Numbering within the stretch: position 1 is the first letter of the stretch
NCBI GenBank assembly: GCA_948146395.1
Contig: OX411557.1
Location: 31,536,077 to 31,600,076 of the forward strand
Length of the DNA stretch: 64,000 nucleotides
Direction: 5' to 3'
Origin: Fragum whitleyi
Lineage: Eukaryota > Mollusca > Bivalvia > Cardiida > Cardiidae
Content: more notes on this DNA, generated by a model
What the model was told of the DNA's origin: nothing
Databases searched by the model: none
The model's input: the letters and a program-made list of their open reading frames with translations, nothing else
DNA letters: not shown here

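Overview
The window is AT-rich animal DNA dominated by introns and repeats. It has no bacterial features: no operons, ribosome-binding sites or closely packed ORFs. The repeat content fits a mollusc, most probably a bivalve: GACGGACGG-type microsatellites, repeats opening with AACAAGAG, tRNA-headed SINEs and many palindromic MITEs. The species assignment is inference.

One cellular gene explains almost all coding sequence. It lies on the minus strand, enters from beyond position 64000 and stops at 8728. I assembled 16 constitutive exon positions plus one duplicated exon by matching splice sites and reading phase. Together they give about 624 residues of the C-terminal part of an inositol 1,4,5-trisphosphate receptor (ITPR)-like calcium-release channel. 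In order they encode helical juxtamembrane sequence (63969-43414), channel transmembrane segments (42879-18123), a split C2H2 zinc finger of the linker domain (11751-10696) and a short C-terminal coiled coil (10109-8728). Every intron phase closes, which is the main support for the model.

The gene has three unusual features. (1) The S5/pore exon exists twice (28633-28811 and 26641-26819). The copies have equal length (179 nt) and equal phase, about 80% protein identity, and look like mutually exclusive exons. (2) Neither copy has the GGGxGD selectivity-filter motif of ITPR/RyR channels. (3) The intron after the S6 exon opens with a tandem array (17211-18161, 78-nt units). Each unit carries the 3' end of that exon plus its 5' splice donor. 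Similar partial duplications of exon end plus donor occur at 9721-9819 and 63845-63930, and an acceptor-side duplication occurs at 44658.

The rest is mobile DNA. There is a nearly complete piggyBac transposon at 52468-55139, with TTAA target duplications, matching ends and a transposase broken by one frameshift. There are several small TTAA-flanked MITE families; a 1.75-kb non-autonomous element with long inverted ends and a 10-bp target duplication (Mutator-like, 11961-13713); and palindromic MITEs present in two to five copies. About a dozen composite elements share one structural plan: AACAAGAG, a short hairpin, an arm complementary to the 3' end, tandem units, and a tail ending in GCTAAAA or CATAAAA. 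They resemble bivalve pearl or Helentron-derived non-autonomous elements. Tandem arrays of about 165 and 177 bp sit inside them at 57.0-59.0 kb and 37.2-38.3 kb. Positions 1 to about 8600 lie 3' of the channel gene and hold only repeats.
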